Assembly (NCBI GenBank): GCA_030596385.1 | Contig: JAUVKD010000060.1 | Coordinates: 1-6,195, forward strand | Length of the DNA stretch: 6,195 bases | Direction: 5' to 3' | DNA from: Methanosarcinaceae archaeon | GTDB taxonomy: Archaea; Halobacteriota; Methanosarcinia; Methanosarcinales; Methanosarcinaceae | Shown: positions 1-4,825 of the stretch, piece by piece | How positions within the stretch are numbered: the first letter of the stretch is position 1 | How the letters are laid out: each line of letters starts with the position of its first letter | The notes under the pieces: model-generated | Database searches by the model: none | The model's input: the letters and a program-made list of their open reading frames with translations, nothing else | Told to the model about the DNA's origin: nothing | Program-made: the position numbers and the translations under genes

Positions 1-33
1 ACAAAATTCTGATAAATCGATTTCGGTATCCAT
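1..33 (-). CDS. 5' fragment of an unidentified minus-strand gene
   Basis: On the minus strand an ATG at 33-31 opens a reading frame to the window edge, giving MDTEIDLSEFC (11 residues, no stop). A GAGGA Shine-Dalgarno-like sequence (complement of 40-44) lies six bases upstream and TATA-like sequences lie at 59-77, so the start is plausible. The fragment is acidic and far too short to assign a family. It diverges from the TrmB-like operon, with a 451-bp regulatory stretch between them. It could be a chance ORF, but the coincidence of start, ribosome binding site and TATA makes a real gene more likely than not. Confidence 0.45.
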   Translation of the reverse strand, partial: MDTEIDLSEFC

Positions 34-39
34 CCTTAT

Positions 40-53
40 TCCTCAAAAGAGGA
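40..53 (-). promoter_or_regulatory. Ribosome binding site inside a small inverted repeat
   Basis: Read on the minus strand, TCCTC-TTTT-GAGGA forms a perfect 5-bp stem with a 4-base loop. Its 3' arm is the Shine-Dalgarno sequence of the gene starting at 33. If the mRNA includes the whole element, the ribosome binding site would be masked. The nearest TATA candidate could place the transcript start inside the hairpin, so the effect is uncertain. Confidence 0.35.
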
Positions 54-58
54 TATTA

Positions 59-77
59 CATTTATAGTATTTAACTG
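59..77 (-). promoter_or_regulatory. Candidate TATA box(es) for the left-edge minus-strand gene
   Basis: On the minus strand this stretch contains TTAAATAC followed by TATAAATG, both resembling the archaeal TATA box. With the usual spacing of about 25 bases, the first would start transcription near 46 and the second near 38, giving a leader of roughly 5 to 13 bases. Which one is used cannot be told from the sequence. Confidence 0.3.
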
Positions 78-330
78 CATCCATTACTCACGGACACAAC
101 CCATTTTCTGACAAGAAATATAAAGCAAAACCATTATGTAGAGTCTATATTGAGAAATATGGTAAAAAGGATTAATGAACTTTAAGTATACCAAACACGT
201 ACGACAGGGCGATGCAAGTATTATATGCATTTGCATTAATCCGTCTAAAAAATAACCGTGTACATGATATAATTTGGCTTCCGTAAAAACAGAAGCATAC
301 ATGATACATGTGCGCAAGCTTTTAAGTACC

Positions 331-342
331 GTTCTATAGAAC
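331..342. promoter_or_regulatory. Perfect 12-bp palindrome, possible operator
   Basis: GTTCTATAGAAC is its own reverse complement over all 12 bases. It lies about 90 bp upstream of the proposed TATA box of the TrmB-like gene. Perfect palindromes of this length suit a homodimeric winged-helix regulator, but a single copy with no conservation data is weak evidence. Confidence 0.3.
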
Positions 343-349
343 AGGGTGA

Positions 350-385
350 GCGAATAATTGCTCTTCTTTATTCGGCGAATTATTG
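350..385. repeat. 11-bp direct repeat pair GCGAATWATTG
   Basis: GCGAATAATTG (350-360) and GCGAATTATTG (375-385) match at 10 of 11 bases, with starts 25 bp apart. Because the differing base swaps A for T, their AATAATT and AATTATT cores also form a 7-bp inverted repeat. The second copy overlaps a short palindrome, ATTCG-G-CGAAT (370-380). This is a plausible protein-binding pair upstream of the TrmB-like promoter. Confidence 0.35.
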
Positions 386-406
386 TACGGGGTCTGGCAA
401 TTTAAG

Positions 407-417
407 TTGTGCACAAG
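407..417. promoter_or_regulatory. Palindromic operator candidate TTGTGCACAAG, copy 1
   Basis: TTGTGCACAA (407-416) is a perfect 10-bp palindrome located 16 bp upstream of the TATA box of the TrmB-like gene. The same 11 bases, within a 12-bp perfect palindrome, recur at 2625-2636 upstream of the AAA ATPase gene. A degenerate copy, ATGTGCGCAAG, lies at 308-318. The position just upstream of TATA and BRE fits either an activator site or a repressor that hinders TFB/TBP loading. Autoregulation by the TrmB-like protein is an inference. Confidence 0.45.
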
Positions 418-432
418 CATATTATCCAGGCA

Positions 433-443
433 TTTAATTTAAA
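433..443 (+). promoter_or_regulatory. Candidate TATA box for the TrmB-like/DUF166 operon
   Basis: TTTAATTTAAA resembles the archaeal TATA box. With the usual spacing of about 25 bases, transcription would start near 463. That leaves a leader of about 22 bases, containing the AAGGT ribosome binding site (473-477) seven bases before the ATG at 485. Confidence 0.45.
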
Positions 444-484
444 CCAGCTAAATAAACACAAAAAATATTCACAAGGTAGCCACC

Positions 485-1294
485 ATGGAAAAACAATTAT
501 TAAATGCAATTCTTTCACTCGGTCTTACTCACAAGGAAGCAGAGGCATATCACGCCCTTGTAACAAAAGGCGTCATGACAGCAGAAGATATCAGCAAATT
601 GATAAATGTTCAGCACCCGATAGTTTACAGGACACTTCAGGGACTTAATAACAAGGGATGGATCGATTCCACAACACAACGCCCGAAAATATACAGAGCA
701 AAATCCCCAAAAACAGCGGCTGGAAATGCAGGTAAAAGTCAGGTAAAGGTCATCGAAAGATCTATGGAATTCATTGATCAGATGCTATCGCCGCAATATG
801 ATGAAAAACAGGAGATGCTGAGACAGGAAATATGGACTGTACGCGGGCAGGAAAATGTTGTACGGAAAATTAAAGAAATGGGAGCGCGGACTAAATTTGA
901 GGTGTTCTCAAAAGTCACAGGTCCGATCGATGATAATACATTCAATGAGATATTCACAACAATTCCGCCTGCCGTATCACTGACAGTTCAGATAATGGGA
1001 CCGCCGATAATTGGTATTGACCGGAATCTTGAAAAAAGGATACTAATCCATCGTCCCTATTTTGAGGGGAAATGCAGGATGCTCCCTATGGAATACCCTG
1101 ATGCCAACACGAAAGAGGAATTCTTAAAAAAAGTACACGGTTCAAGATTTATTTCGATCCACCTGCTGTTTGACGAAAAAGAGGCGCTGTTGATCAATAT
1201 TCCATATAGGGACAATATTGTTATCAAGGAAAAAGTATGGGCGAACTGGATAATAGATTCGGATTATATCGACATCATAAAAACCGGGGTGTAA
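485..1294 (+). CDS. TrmB-family transcriptional regulator
   Basis: This 269-residue protein is a likely DNA-binding regulator. Residues about 5-78 form a TrmB-type winged helix (SLGLTHKEAEAYHALV, then TAEDISKLINV and VYRTLQGLNNKGWI as the helix-turn-helix, and a wing ending RPKIYRAKSP). A short helical linker follows (about 85-115). From about 117 the IWTVRGQENVVRKI segment begins the C-terminal regulatory domain seen in TrmB-like proteins. No maltose-type sugar-binding domain is recognisable, so the effector is unknown and need not be a sugar. The start at 485 is supported by AAGGT seven bases upstream. The gene is followed one base later by the DUF166 gene, so the two are almost certainly cotranscribed. 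The palindrome at 407-417 upstream and again before the AAA gene is a candidate target. The family call is confident; the regulon is inference. Confidence 0.85.
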   Translation: MEKQLLNAILSLGLTHKEAEAYHALVTKGVMTAEDISKLINVQHPIVYRTLQGLNNKGWIDSTTQRPKIYRAKSPKTAAGNAGKSQVKVIERSMEFIDQMLSPQYDEKQEMLRQEIWTVRGQENVVRKIKEMGARTKFEVFSKVTGPIDDNTFNEIFTTIPPAVSLTVQIMGPPIIGIDRNLEKRILIHRPYFEGKCRMLPMEYPDANTKEEFLKKVHGSRFISIHLLFDEKEALLINIPYRDNIVIKEKVWANWIIDSDYIDIIKTGV

Positions 1295-1295
1295 A

Positions 1296-2042
1296 ATGCG
1301 CATAAGTGTTTTCTATACCGGTGAATTCGGAAGAAAGGTTATTGAAAATCTTGTTAATTCCAGTACGTTTTGCATATCCTGTGCAGACCTGTGTGACCAC
1401 TGCCGTGAGAAACGGGAATCCTATGGAAATCTAATCGTCGATATCCATGAAATGCCTGATGATCTTCCACGATTTATAGAAGAGCCCATGGAGTATATTC
1501 CACAAAATATGGGTGAATGTGACCTCATACTTGCAATAGGGATACACCCCGATCTCCTCACAACGCTTCCGTATATTGCAAAAACAACAGGCTCAGGTGC
1601 TGTTATTGTACCGATCGAAGACCACAATCTTGCACCTGCGGGGGTGGTCGGAGAGATAAGGGAGAAACTTGAAAAAGAAGGGATCGAATGCGAGTTCCCC
1701 AAACCTTTCTGCTCTCTTGGGAAAACTGGTAAAAAAATAATTGACGAGTTTGTTGACATGGGTTTCGGGAAACCTGTACTGCGGATTAAACTGAAAAACA
1801 ATGGTGAGATTTTTACACATGTTGAAGTACTGCGTGATGCTCCTTGTGGTTCTACATGGTTTGTTGCCAAAAAACTCAAATGGTCTGATGTGAAGGACTA
1901 CAGGGAAATAATATCGGGTGCACATCATTCGTATCCATGTACCGGGAGTATGGAGCGTGACCCCATGCTTAAAGATACTATCCTGCATGAAGGTGGATAC
2001 ATTATAAGGAATAGTGTAGAAGATGGTATGGAAGAATCTTGA
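1296..2042 (+). CDS. DUF166 family protein with N-terminal Cys cluster
   Basis: This 248-residue protein resembles the archaeal DUF166 family (COG1810), whose function is not established; some databases label it thymidylate-synthase-like, which I do not endorse. Visible features are an N-terminal beta strand and turn (MRISVFYTGEFG), a C-x2-C-x3-C-x2-C cluster at residues 26, 29, 33 and 36, a hydrophobic strand CDLILAIGIHPDLL (75-88), an IVPIEDHNLAPAG motif (104-116), and two C-terminal Cys motifs, DAPCGSTWFVAKKL (C184) and HHSYPCTGSM (C215). Nine cysteines with this spacing suggest a metal or iron-sulfur site and a redox role; this is inference. It starts one base after the TrmB-like stop, with GGGGTG (1286-1291) as ribosome binding site, indicating an operon and possible control of, or sensing for, this protein's pathway. 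There is no signal peptide or membrane segment, so it is cytoplasmic. Confidence 0.8.
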   Translation: MRISVFYTGEFGRKVIENLVNSSTFCISCADLCDHCREKRESYGNLIVDIHEMPDDLPRFIEEPMEYIPQNMGECDLILAIGIHPDLLTTLPYIAKTTGSGAVIVPIEDHNLAPAGVVGEIREKLEKEGIECEFPKPFCSLGKTGKKIIDEFVDMGFGKPVLRIKLKNNGEIFTHVEVLRDAPCGSTWFVAKKLKWSDVKDYREIISGAHHSYPCTGSMERDPMLKDTILHEGGYIIRNSVEDGMEES

Positions 2043-2102
2043 AATTGAGTAACTGTTCAGCCATACTTAAAACCGGATGTCTATGGCAAAAATCAGTGTA
2101 TT

Positions 2103-2184
2103 TGTCTTGACTTTCAAAGAAAAGCAAATTGACCTTAATTTTCATTGAAAACTATTAGCCATTGTATGTCTTGATTTTCAAAGA
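2103..2184. repeat. Imperfect direct repeat, 64-bp period
   Basis: TGTCTTGACTTTCAAAGA (2103-2120) and TGTCTTGATTTTCAAAGA (2167-2184) agree at 17 of 18 bases, starting 64 bp apart. After each core a weaker match continues: TTGAAAAC-TATTA-GCC in the first unit and TTGAAAAACACTATCAAGC in the second. TTTTCA/TGAAAA inverted repeats accompany both units (2139-2151 and 2175-2195). This looks like an old tandem duplication or paired protein-binding sites; no coding role is evident. Confidence 0.45.
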
Positions 2185-2330
2185 TGTATTGAAAAACACT
2201 ATCAAGCAACTCAATAAATGTATGACCTATCAAAACATAAACACTCTTGCCATCAATTTACCTACTTCCCCATAAATCCTCCCGAATTCAGCAAAGAATG
2301 GAACATATCAGACATATATTAAGACAAAAC

Positions 2331-2431
2331 CGCGCGCATTTTCACATTGGATAGATGCTATGGCGCGCCGTATATTTTTGTTGGTTTATAACTGCGCGGC
2401 GGTGGTCGCCGATATCACATAGAAACCAACA
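2331..2431. repeat. GC-rich cluster of nested inverted repeats
   Basis: Two GCGCGC blocks (2332-2337, 2363-2368) can pair with each other, extended by AT/AT next to a bulged G. A third, GCGCGG, begins at 2394; the three starts are exactly 31 bp apart. The right half forms a two-part stem-loop: a 9-bp perfect outer stem (2379-2387 with 2423-2431) and a 5-bp inner stem with 5-base loop (2397-2411), separated by an internal loop of 9 and 11 bases. It could be a structured RNA, a protein-binding array, or a remnant of a mobile element. Confidence 0.55.
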
Positions 2432-2450
2432 CCGCAAATCCGCAAATCCG
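2432..2450. repeat. 8-bp tandem repeat CCGCAAAT
   Basis: CCGCAAAT occurs at 2432-2439 and 2440-2447, followed by a partial CCG (2448-2450). It directly abuts the 3' arm of the large inverted repeat. Slippage during replication is the simplest origin. Confidence 0.5.
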
Positions 2451-2524
2451 AACATCGAAACTGTTAAGTGGTAATGTCTACTATCAAATAATCCGGGGCA
2501 GTGTTACAAATTTGAGTGTACCTT

Positions 2525-2547
2525 TGCCTCAATCGATTTTAGAGGCA
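2525..2547 (+). terminator. Small hairpin followed by a T-run
   Basis: TGCCTC (2525-2530) pairs with GAGGCA (2542-2547), and AA/TT can extend the stem past one bulged base. A six-T run sits 20 bp downstream (2567-2572). Archaeal termination depends mainly on T-runs, so this could end an upstream transcript. The gap between stem and T-run makes a classical intrinsic terminator unlikely. Confidence 0.2.
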
Positions 2548-2624
2548 TAAGTGAGTATAGGAGCCGTTTTTTGATGCTTGCAGATGATATCCCCTATCTT
2601 TACGCCATAACCAACTGACATTTG

Positions 2625-2636
2625 CTTGTGCACAAG
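2625..2636. promoter_or_regulatory. Palindromic operator candidate CTTGTGCACAAG, copy 2
   Basis: This is a perfect 12-bp palindrome containing the same 11 bases found upstream of the TrmB-like operon (407-417). It ends 97 bp before the AAA ATPase start codon and directly abuts a TATA-like stretch (2637-2650). Recurrence of one palindrome in two promoter regions is the best regulatory signal in the window and suggests a shared regulator. Confidence 0.45.
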
Positions 2637-2697
2637 ATATATCATATAATACATCCTATTTATCAGGTCAAACGAATAATATTTCGTTTTATCTAAT
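2637..2697 (+). promoter_or_regulatory. Promoter region of the AAA ATPase gene
   Basis: Two TATA-like candidates are visible: ATATATCATATAAT (2637-2650), giving a start near 2670 and a leader of about 65 bases, and TTTTATCTAAT (2687-2697), giving a start near 2717 and a short leader. I cannot choose between them. The 20-bp inverted repeat at 2670-2689 would sit at the start site of the first or just upstream of the second, and in either place could act as an operator. Confidence 0.3.
2670..2689. promoter_or_regulatory. 20-bp inverted repeat AAACGAA-N6-TTCGTTT
   Basis: Two perfect 7-bp arms flank a 6-bp AT-only spacer, centred 54 bp before the AAA ATPase start. Arm length and spacing suit a dimeric winged-helix regulator spanning two successive major grooves. 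No second copy was seen in the window, so its regulator is unknown and it may differ from the TTGTGCACAA regulator. Confidence 0.4.
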
Positions 2698-2733
2698 CGT
2701 AATAACCAAAATCATATTTAATCCGGTAAAAAC

Positions 2734-4005
2734 ATGTCCAATGCAGCACTTGATATTGTAGAATTATTATTGACCGTACAGATATACAACAAATATCCAG
2801 AGATGGATGTCAACGATCTTCCCAAAAAGATACGTAAGAATTACTGGAGCGCTGAATACAAATCAGTTCCGAAACCGATCAGGGTTTCCATATCCGATGT
2901 CGCATCCATTTATGACATTAAGGATGTTAACAACGTTGTAAAATCGCTACCTTTCATAGATATCAATGATCTCGAATTTAAGGTGAAACTTACTTCTTTT
3001 GGTGTTGGTGCTGAATGGTTTGAAAAGCAAAAGAATGCAGAAGAAAAGGTTGCGAATAATCCAACGCTTGCATTCTATTATGAAAAGAAAAAATCATCTA
3101 CTGCCGACTATAAGAAAACCCGTGCAAAGTCCAAACCAAAGGAAGTTGACAGGGAATGGATCGAATCCCTGATAAAGGAAGTTGCAGAAGAGGATGGCGG
3201 AAATGATATGCTTAAACTGGTACATCTCATGGCTCCGGAAGATGTGCGGCAGCCCCTTGATGACCTTGTCCTGACAAAAGATCAGGTTGATGATGTAGAA
3301 AAGATCGTAAAGGCTATCCAGTACAGAGAATATCTCAAACGGATCCGTCTTTATGATGTTGGAAAACTGCTTTTTGTAGGACCTCCTGGCACGGGTAAGA
3401 CATCTGTTGCCAGTGCATTATCAGAGCGCCTTTCAATTCCTTTTGTTGAGGTTAAACTTTCAATGATAACAGACCAGTATCTTGGCGAGACTGCAAAGAA
3501 CATCGATCGTGTATTTAATCTTGCCAAAAGATTGAGTCCTTGTATCCTGTTCATTGACGAGTTCGATTTTGTTGCAAAGACTAGGGCATCGGATGAACAT
3601 GCAGCGCTCAAGCGTGCGGTGAACACGCTTTTAAAGGCAATTGATGAGATCAGTTTGACAAAGGATGGTGTATTGCTAATCGCTGCAACAAACCACCCGA
3701 AAATGCTGGACAGTGCAGCATGGAGACGTTTTGATGGTATTATGAGTTTTCCGTTGCCTGACACTGACATGAGAGAGAGAATACTGGATATCGTACTTCG
3801 GGATATTGATGGCACAATTGACACAAAAGCGATAGCATCTCTTACTGAAGGATATGCAGGTTCCGATCTTCGTATGATTGTACGTGAGGCGGTCTTAAGT
3901 GCACTGGTTAAGGAAAGGATGTCCTTGACACAGGATGATATGTCAAATGCGGTGGATAATTTCAACGAGCGTGGAGAGATCCGTACAGATGAATATTTTA
4001 TATAA
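2734..4005 (+). CDS. AAA-family ATPase with unknown N-terminal domain
   Basis: This 423-residue cytoplasmic protein has a complete C-terminal AAA module. Visible motifs are Walker A GPPGTGKT (216-223, Lys222), Walker B ILFIDEFD (271-278, Asp275/Glu276), sensor 1 Asn320 in AATNHP, the arginine-finger region WRRFD (330-334), and sensor 2 GYAGSDLR (373-380). The pre-Walker helix DDLVLTKDQVDDVEKIVKAI (176-195) is typical of this class. All catalytic residues are present, so it should hydrolyse ATP, probably as a ring oligomer. The N-terminal 115 residues form a folded domain I do not recognise, joined by a Lys-rich linker (about 117-141) that may bind nucleic acid or be flexible. There is one AAA module, no protease or membrane domain, and no coiled coil typical of PAN. 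The ribosome binding site is weak (GGT at 2725-2727). The PhnP-like gene follows after 41 bp. The remodelled substrate is unknown. Confidence 0.85.
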   Translation: MSNAALDIVELLLTVQIYNKYPEMDVNDLPKKIRKNYWSAEYKSVPKPIRVSISDVASIYDIKDVNNVVKSLPFIDINDLEFKVKLTSFGVGAEWFEKQKNAEEKVANNPTLAFYYEKKKSSTADYKKTRAKSKPKEVDREWIESLIKEVAEEDGGNDMLKLVHLMAPEDVRQPLDDLVLTKDQVDDVEKIVKAIQYREYLKRIRLYDVGKLLFVGPPGTGKTSVASALSERLSIPFVEVKLSMITDQYLGETAKNIDRVFNLAKRLSPCILFIDEFDFVAKTRASDEHAALKRAVNTLLKAIDEISLTKDGVLLIAATNHPKMLDSAAWRRFDGIMSFPLPDTDMRERILDIVLRDIDGTIDTKAIASLTEGYAGSDLRMIVREAVLSALVKERMSLTQDDMSNAVDNFNERGEIRTDEYFI

Positions 4006-4006
4006 A
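3997..4006 (+). promoter_or_regulatory. TATA box embedded in the AAA gene 3' end
   Basis: TTTATATAAA matches the archaeal TATA consensus (TTTATATA) and overlaps the last two codons and stop of the AAA gene. Transcription would start near 4027, leaving a leader of about 20 bases that contains GAGGT (4038-4042 region), four bases before the ATG at 4047. The downstream gene may therefore be transcribed independently as well as by readthrough. Since this sequence is also coding, part of the match could be chance. Confidence 0.45.
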
Positions 4007-4046
4007 TATGAGTTCAGAATAATCGTGATATTCACATGAGGTTTCA

Positions 4047-4787
4047 ATGAAAATCACACTGCTTGGTACGGGTGATGCAACAGGCACACCTGTAATAGGC
4101 TGTGATTGTCCGGCATGTACGGATGCCAAAAACGGTGGAAAGAGTAAAAGGCTGCGTTTTTCGATTCTTATTCAGTCTGACATGGGACAGGTGCTTATTG
4201 ACACAGGTCCGGACCTTAAGTGGCAGATGATCAATAACGGCATCGATCATGTTGATGCGGTAATATGGACCCATGGCCATTACGACCATTATGCCGGATT
4301 CGGAGAATTCCACAGGGTACAGTACAATGTTGATGTGTACGGGATAAAGGAAACACTTGACTATATACTGGATTATCTCTATTTTTTAAAACCAGTCAGA
4401 CACGACGTTTTGATGTATGAGCCGTTCGAACTGGTCGGACTTACATTTGTGCTGTTTAAAGTGAAGCACCCTCCAACAAAAAATGCTGTGGGAGTCATGG
4501 TGTGTGAGGGTAATAAAAAGTTAGTGATAACCGGCGATACAATGAGAGCAATTCCTTCTGAAAGTATGAAATTGATCCGGCGTCCTGACCTGTTGATAGC
4601 AGATGGGATTGTGCCGCCAGAGATTAACGCGAAAAAACATATGAATGCACAAGAAGCTATGGAACTTGCTGAAGAGATTGGGGCAAAAGAAGTAGTTTTA
4701 ACACATTTGAGCCATTATTTCGAGCCGCATGACGTGGCATCAAAGACCATGCCGCTCGGGTACGATGGAATGGTTTTTGAGTTATAG
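4047..4787 (+). CDS. PhnP-like metallo-beta-lactamase-fold phosphodiesterase
   Basis: This 246-residue protein resembles PhnP (COG1235), which in E. coli opens 5-phosphoribosyl 1,2-cyclic phosphate. The N-terminus carries GTGDATGTPVIGCDCPAC; Cys19, Cys21 and Cys24 with His223 match the PhnP structural zinc site. The dinuclear metal site is complete: H76-x-H78-x-D80-H81, His141, Asp164 in ITGDT, and His220 in LTHLSH, plus His198 at the position of the proposed catalytic His. Length equals the family's (about 250). The start at 4047 follows GAGGT by four bases. It lies 41 bp after the AAA ATPase gene, with its own TATA candidate, and converges on the methyltransferase-like gene. No C-P lyase genes are in view, so the substrate may be another cyclic phosphodiester. 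Fold and metal sites are secure; the reaction is inferred. Confidence 0.85.
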   Translation: MKITLLGTGDATGTPVIGCDCPACTDAKNGGKSKRLRFSILIQSDMGQVLIDTGPDLKWQMINNGIDHVDAVIWTHGHYDHYAGFGEFHRVQYNVDVYGIKETLDYILDYLYFLKPVRHDVLMYEPFELVGLTFVLFKVKHPPTKNAVGVMVCEGNKKLVITGDTMRAIPSESMKLIRRPDLLIADGIVPPEINAKKHMNAQEAMELAEEIGAKEVVLTHLSHYFEPHDVASKTMPLGYDGMVFEL

Positions 4788-4808
4788 TCGATTTTCTACA
4801 GCATAAAT

Positions 4809-4820
4809 GAAAAAATAAAA
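4809..4820 (-). terminator. T-rich terminator of the minus-strand gene
   Basis: On the minus strand TTTTATTTTTTC lies six bases beyond the stop codon of the methyltransferase-like gene. T-runs on the non-template strand are the normal archaeal termination signal. The convergent plus-strand gene ends at 4787, with only a short TTTT (4792-4795) after it. Confidence 0.5.
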
Positions 4821-4825
4821 GAGCC

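Larger units (their letters stand above)
34..484. other. Divergent intergenic region, gene-free, palindrome-rich
   Basis: No convincing gene lies between the divergent left-edge gene and the TrmB-like gene. An open frame on the minus strand at 84-317 has unlikely composition and no good ribosome binding site. The left half (about 80-290) is AT-rich and shows no clear signal. The right half (about 299-445) carries ACATG-ATA-CATGT (299-311), GTTCTATAGAAC (331-342), a near-identical 11-bp direct repeat (350-385), TTGTGCACAA (407-416) and a TATA box (433-443). This layout fits a regulatory region serving mainly the plus-strand operon. Confidence 0.6.
2313..2572 (+). ncRNA. Speculative untranslated RNA in the structured intergenic block
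   Basis: A TATA-like sequence, CATATATTA (2313-2321), would start a plus-strand transcript near 2342. Downstream lies the GC-rich folded element (stem TGTTGGTTT 2379-2387 with AAACCAACA 2423-2431, enclosing CGGCG-GTGGT-CGCCG at 2397-2411). A second hairpin follows (2525-2547), and a six-T run at 2567-2572 could end transcription. GC-rich folded islands in AT-rich archaeal DNA often mark structured RNAs. No known RNA family (RNase P, SRP, tRNA, riboswitch) is recognised, and the direction and ends are guesses. Confidence 0.2.
2043..2733. other. 691-bp intergenic region with unexplained structure
   Basis: No supported protein gene lies here on either strand; the longest open stretches are short and lack ribosome binding sites. 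Going left to right it holds an imperfect direct repeat (2103-2184), a TATA-like sequence (2313-2321), a GC-rich cluster of inverted repeats (2331-2431) against an otherwise AT-rich background, an 8-bp tandem repeat (2432-2450), a hairpin (2525-2547) with a downstream T-run (2567-2572), and two palindromes near the AAA gene (2625-2636 and 2670-2689). It is unusually long compared with the other gaps here (1, 41, 38 and 49 bp), so it may hold an untranslated RNA or remnants of an insertion. Confidence 0.6.

Noticed and set aside
84..317. 77-codon minus-strand open frame between the left-edge gene and the TrmB-like operon
   Set aside because: Composition is unlike the real genes (few charged residues, many Tyr, Cys and His), there is no convincing ribosome binding site, and it spans regulatory palindromes. 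No family is recognisable.
479..488. GCCACCATGG at the TrmB-like start matches the eukaryotic Kozak consensus exactly
   Set aside because: The protein, ribosome binding site (AAGGT) and promoter are archaeal; the match is coincidental and not a sign of an engineered construct.
1421..1988. Minus-strand open frames opposite the DUF166 gene
   Set aside because: They overlap a recognisable coding gene and show low-complexity Ser/Phe/Pro-rich translations without motifs.
2078..2275. Short plus-strand open frames over the two repeat units, with similar VLTFK/VLIFK segments
   Set aside because: The similarity simply reflects the DNA repeat; the second frame lacks a good start and both are short.
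2331..2450. CRISPR-like array suggested by evenly spaced GC blocks and tandem repeats
   Set aside because: The repeated parts are only 6-8 bp, far below CRISPR repeat length, and no cas gene is present.
2342..2455. 37-codon minus-strand ORF through the GC-rich element
   Set aside because: It has no ribosome binding site, its sequence is determined by the inverted repeats, and no known family is suggested.
2582..2617. Possible C/D box RNA (ATGATAT near 2584 and CTGA near 2615)
   Set aside because: The C box matches only partly, no terminal stem brings the boxes together, and C'/D' boxes are missing.
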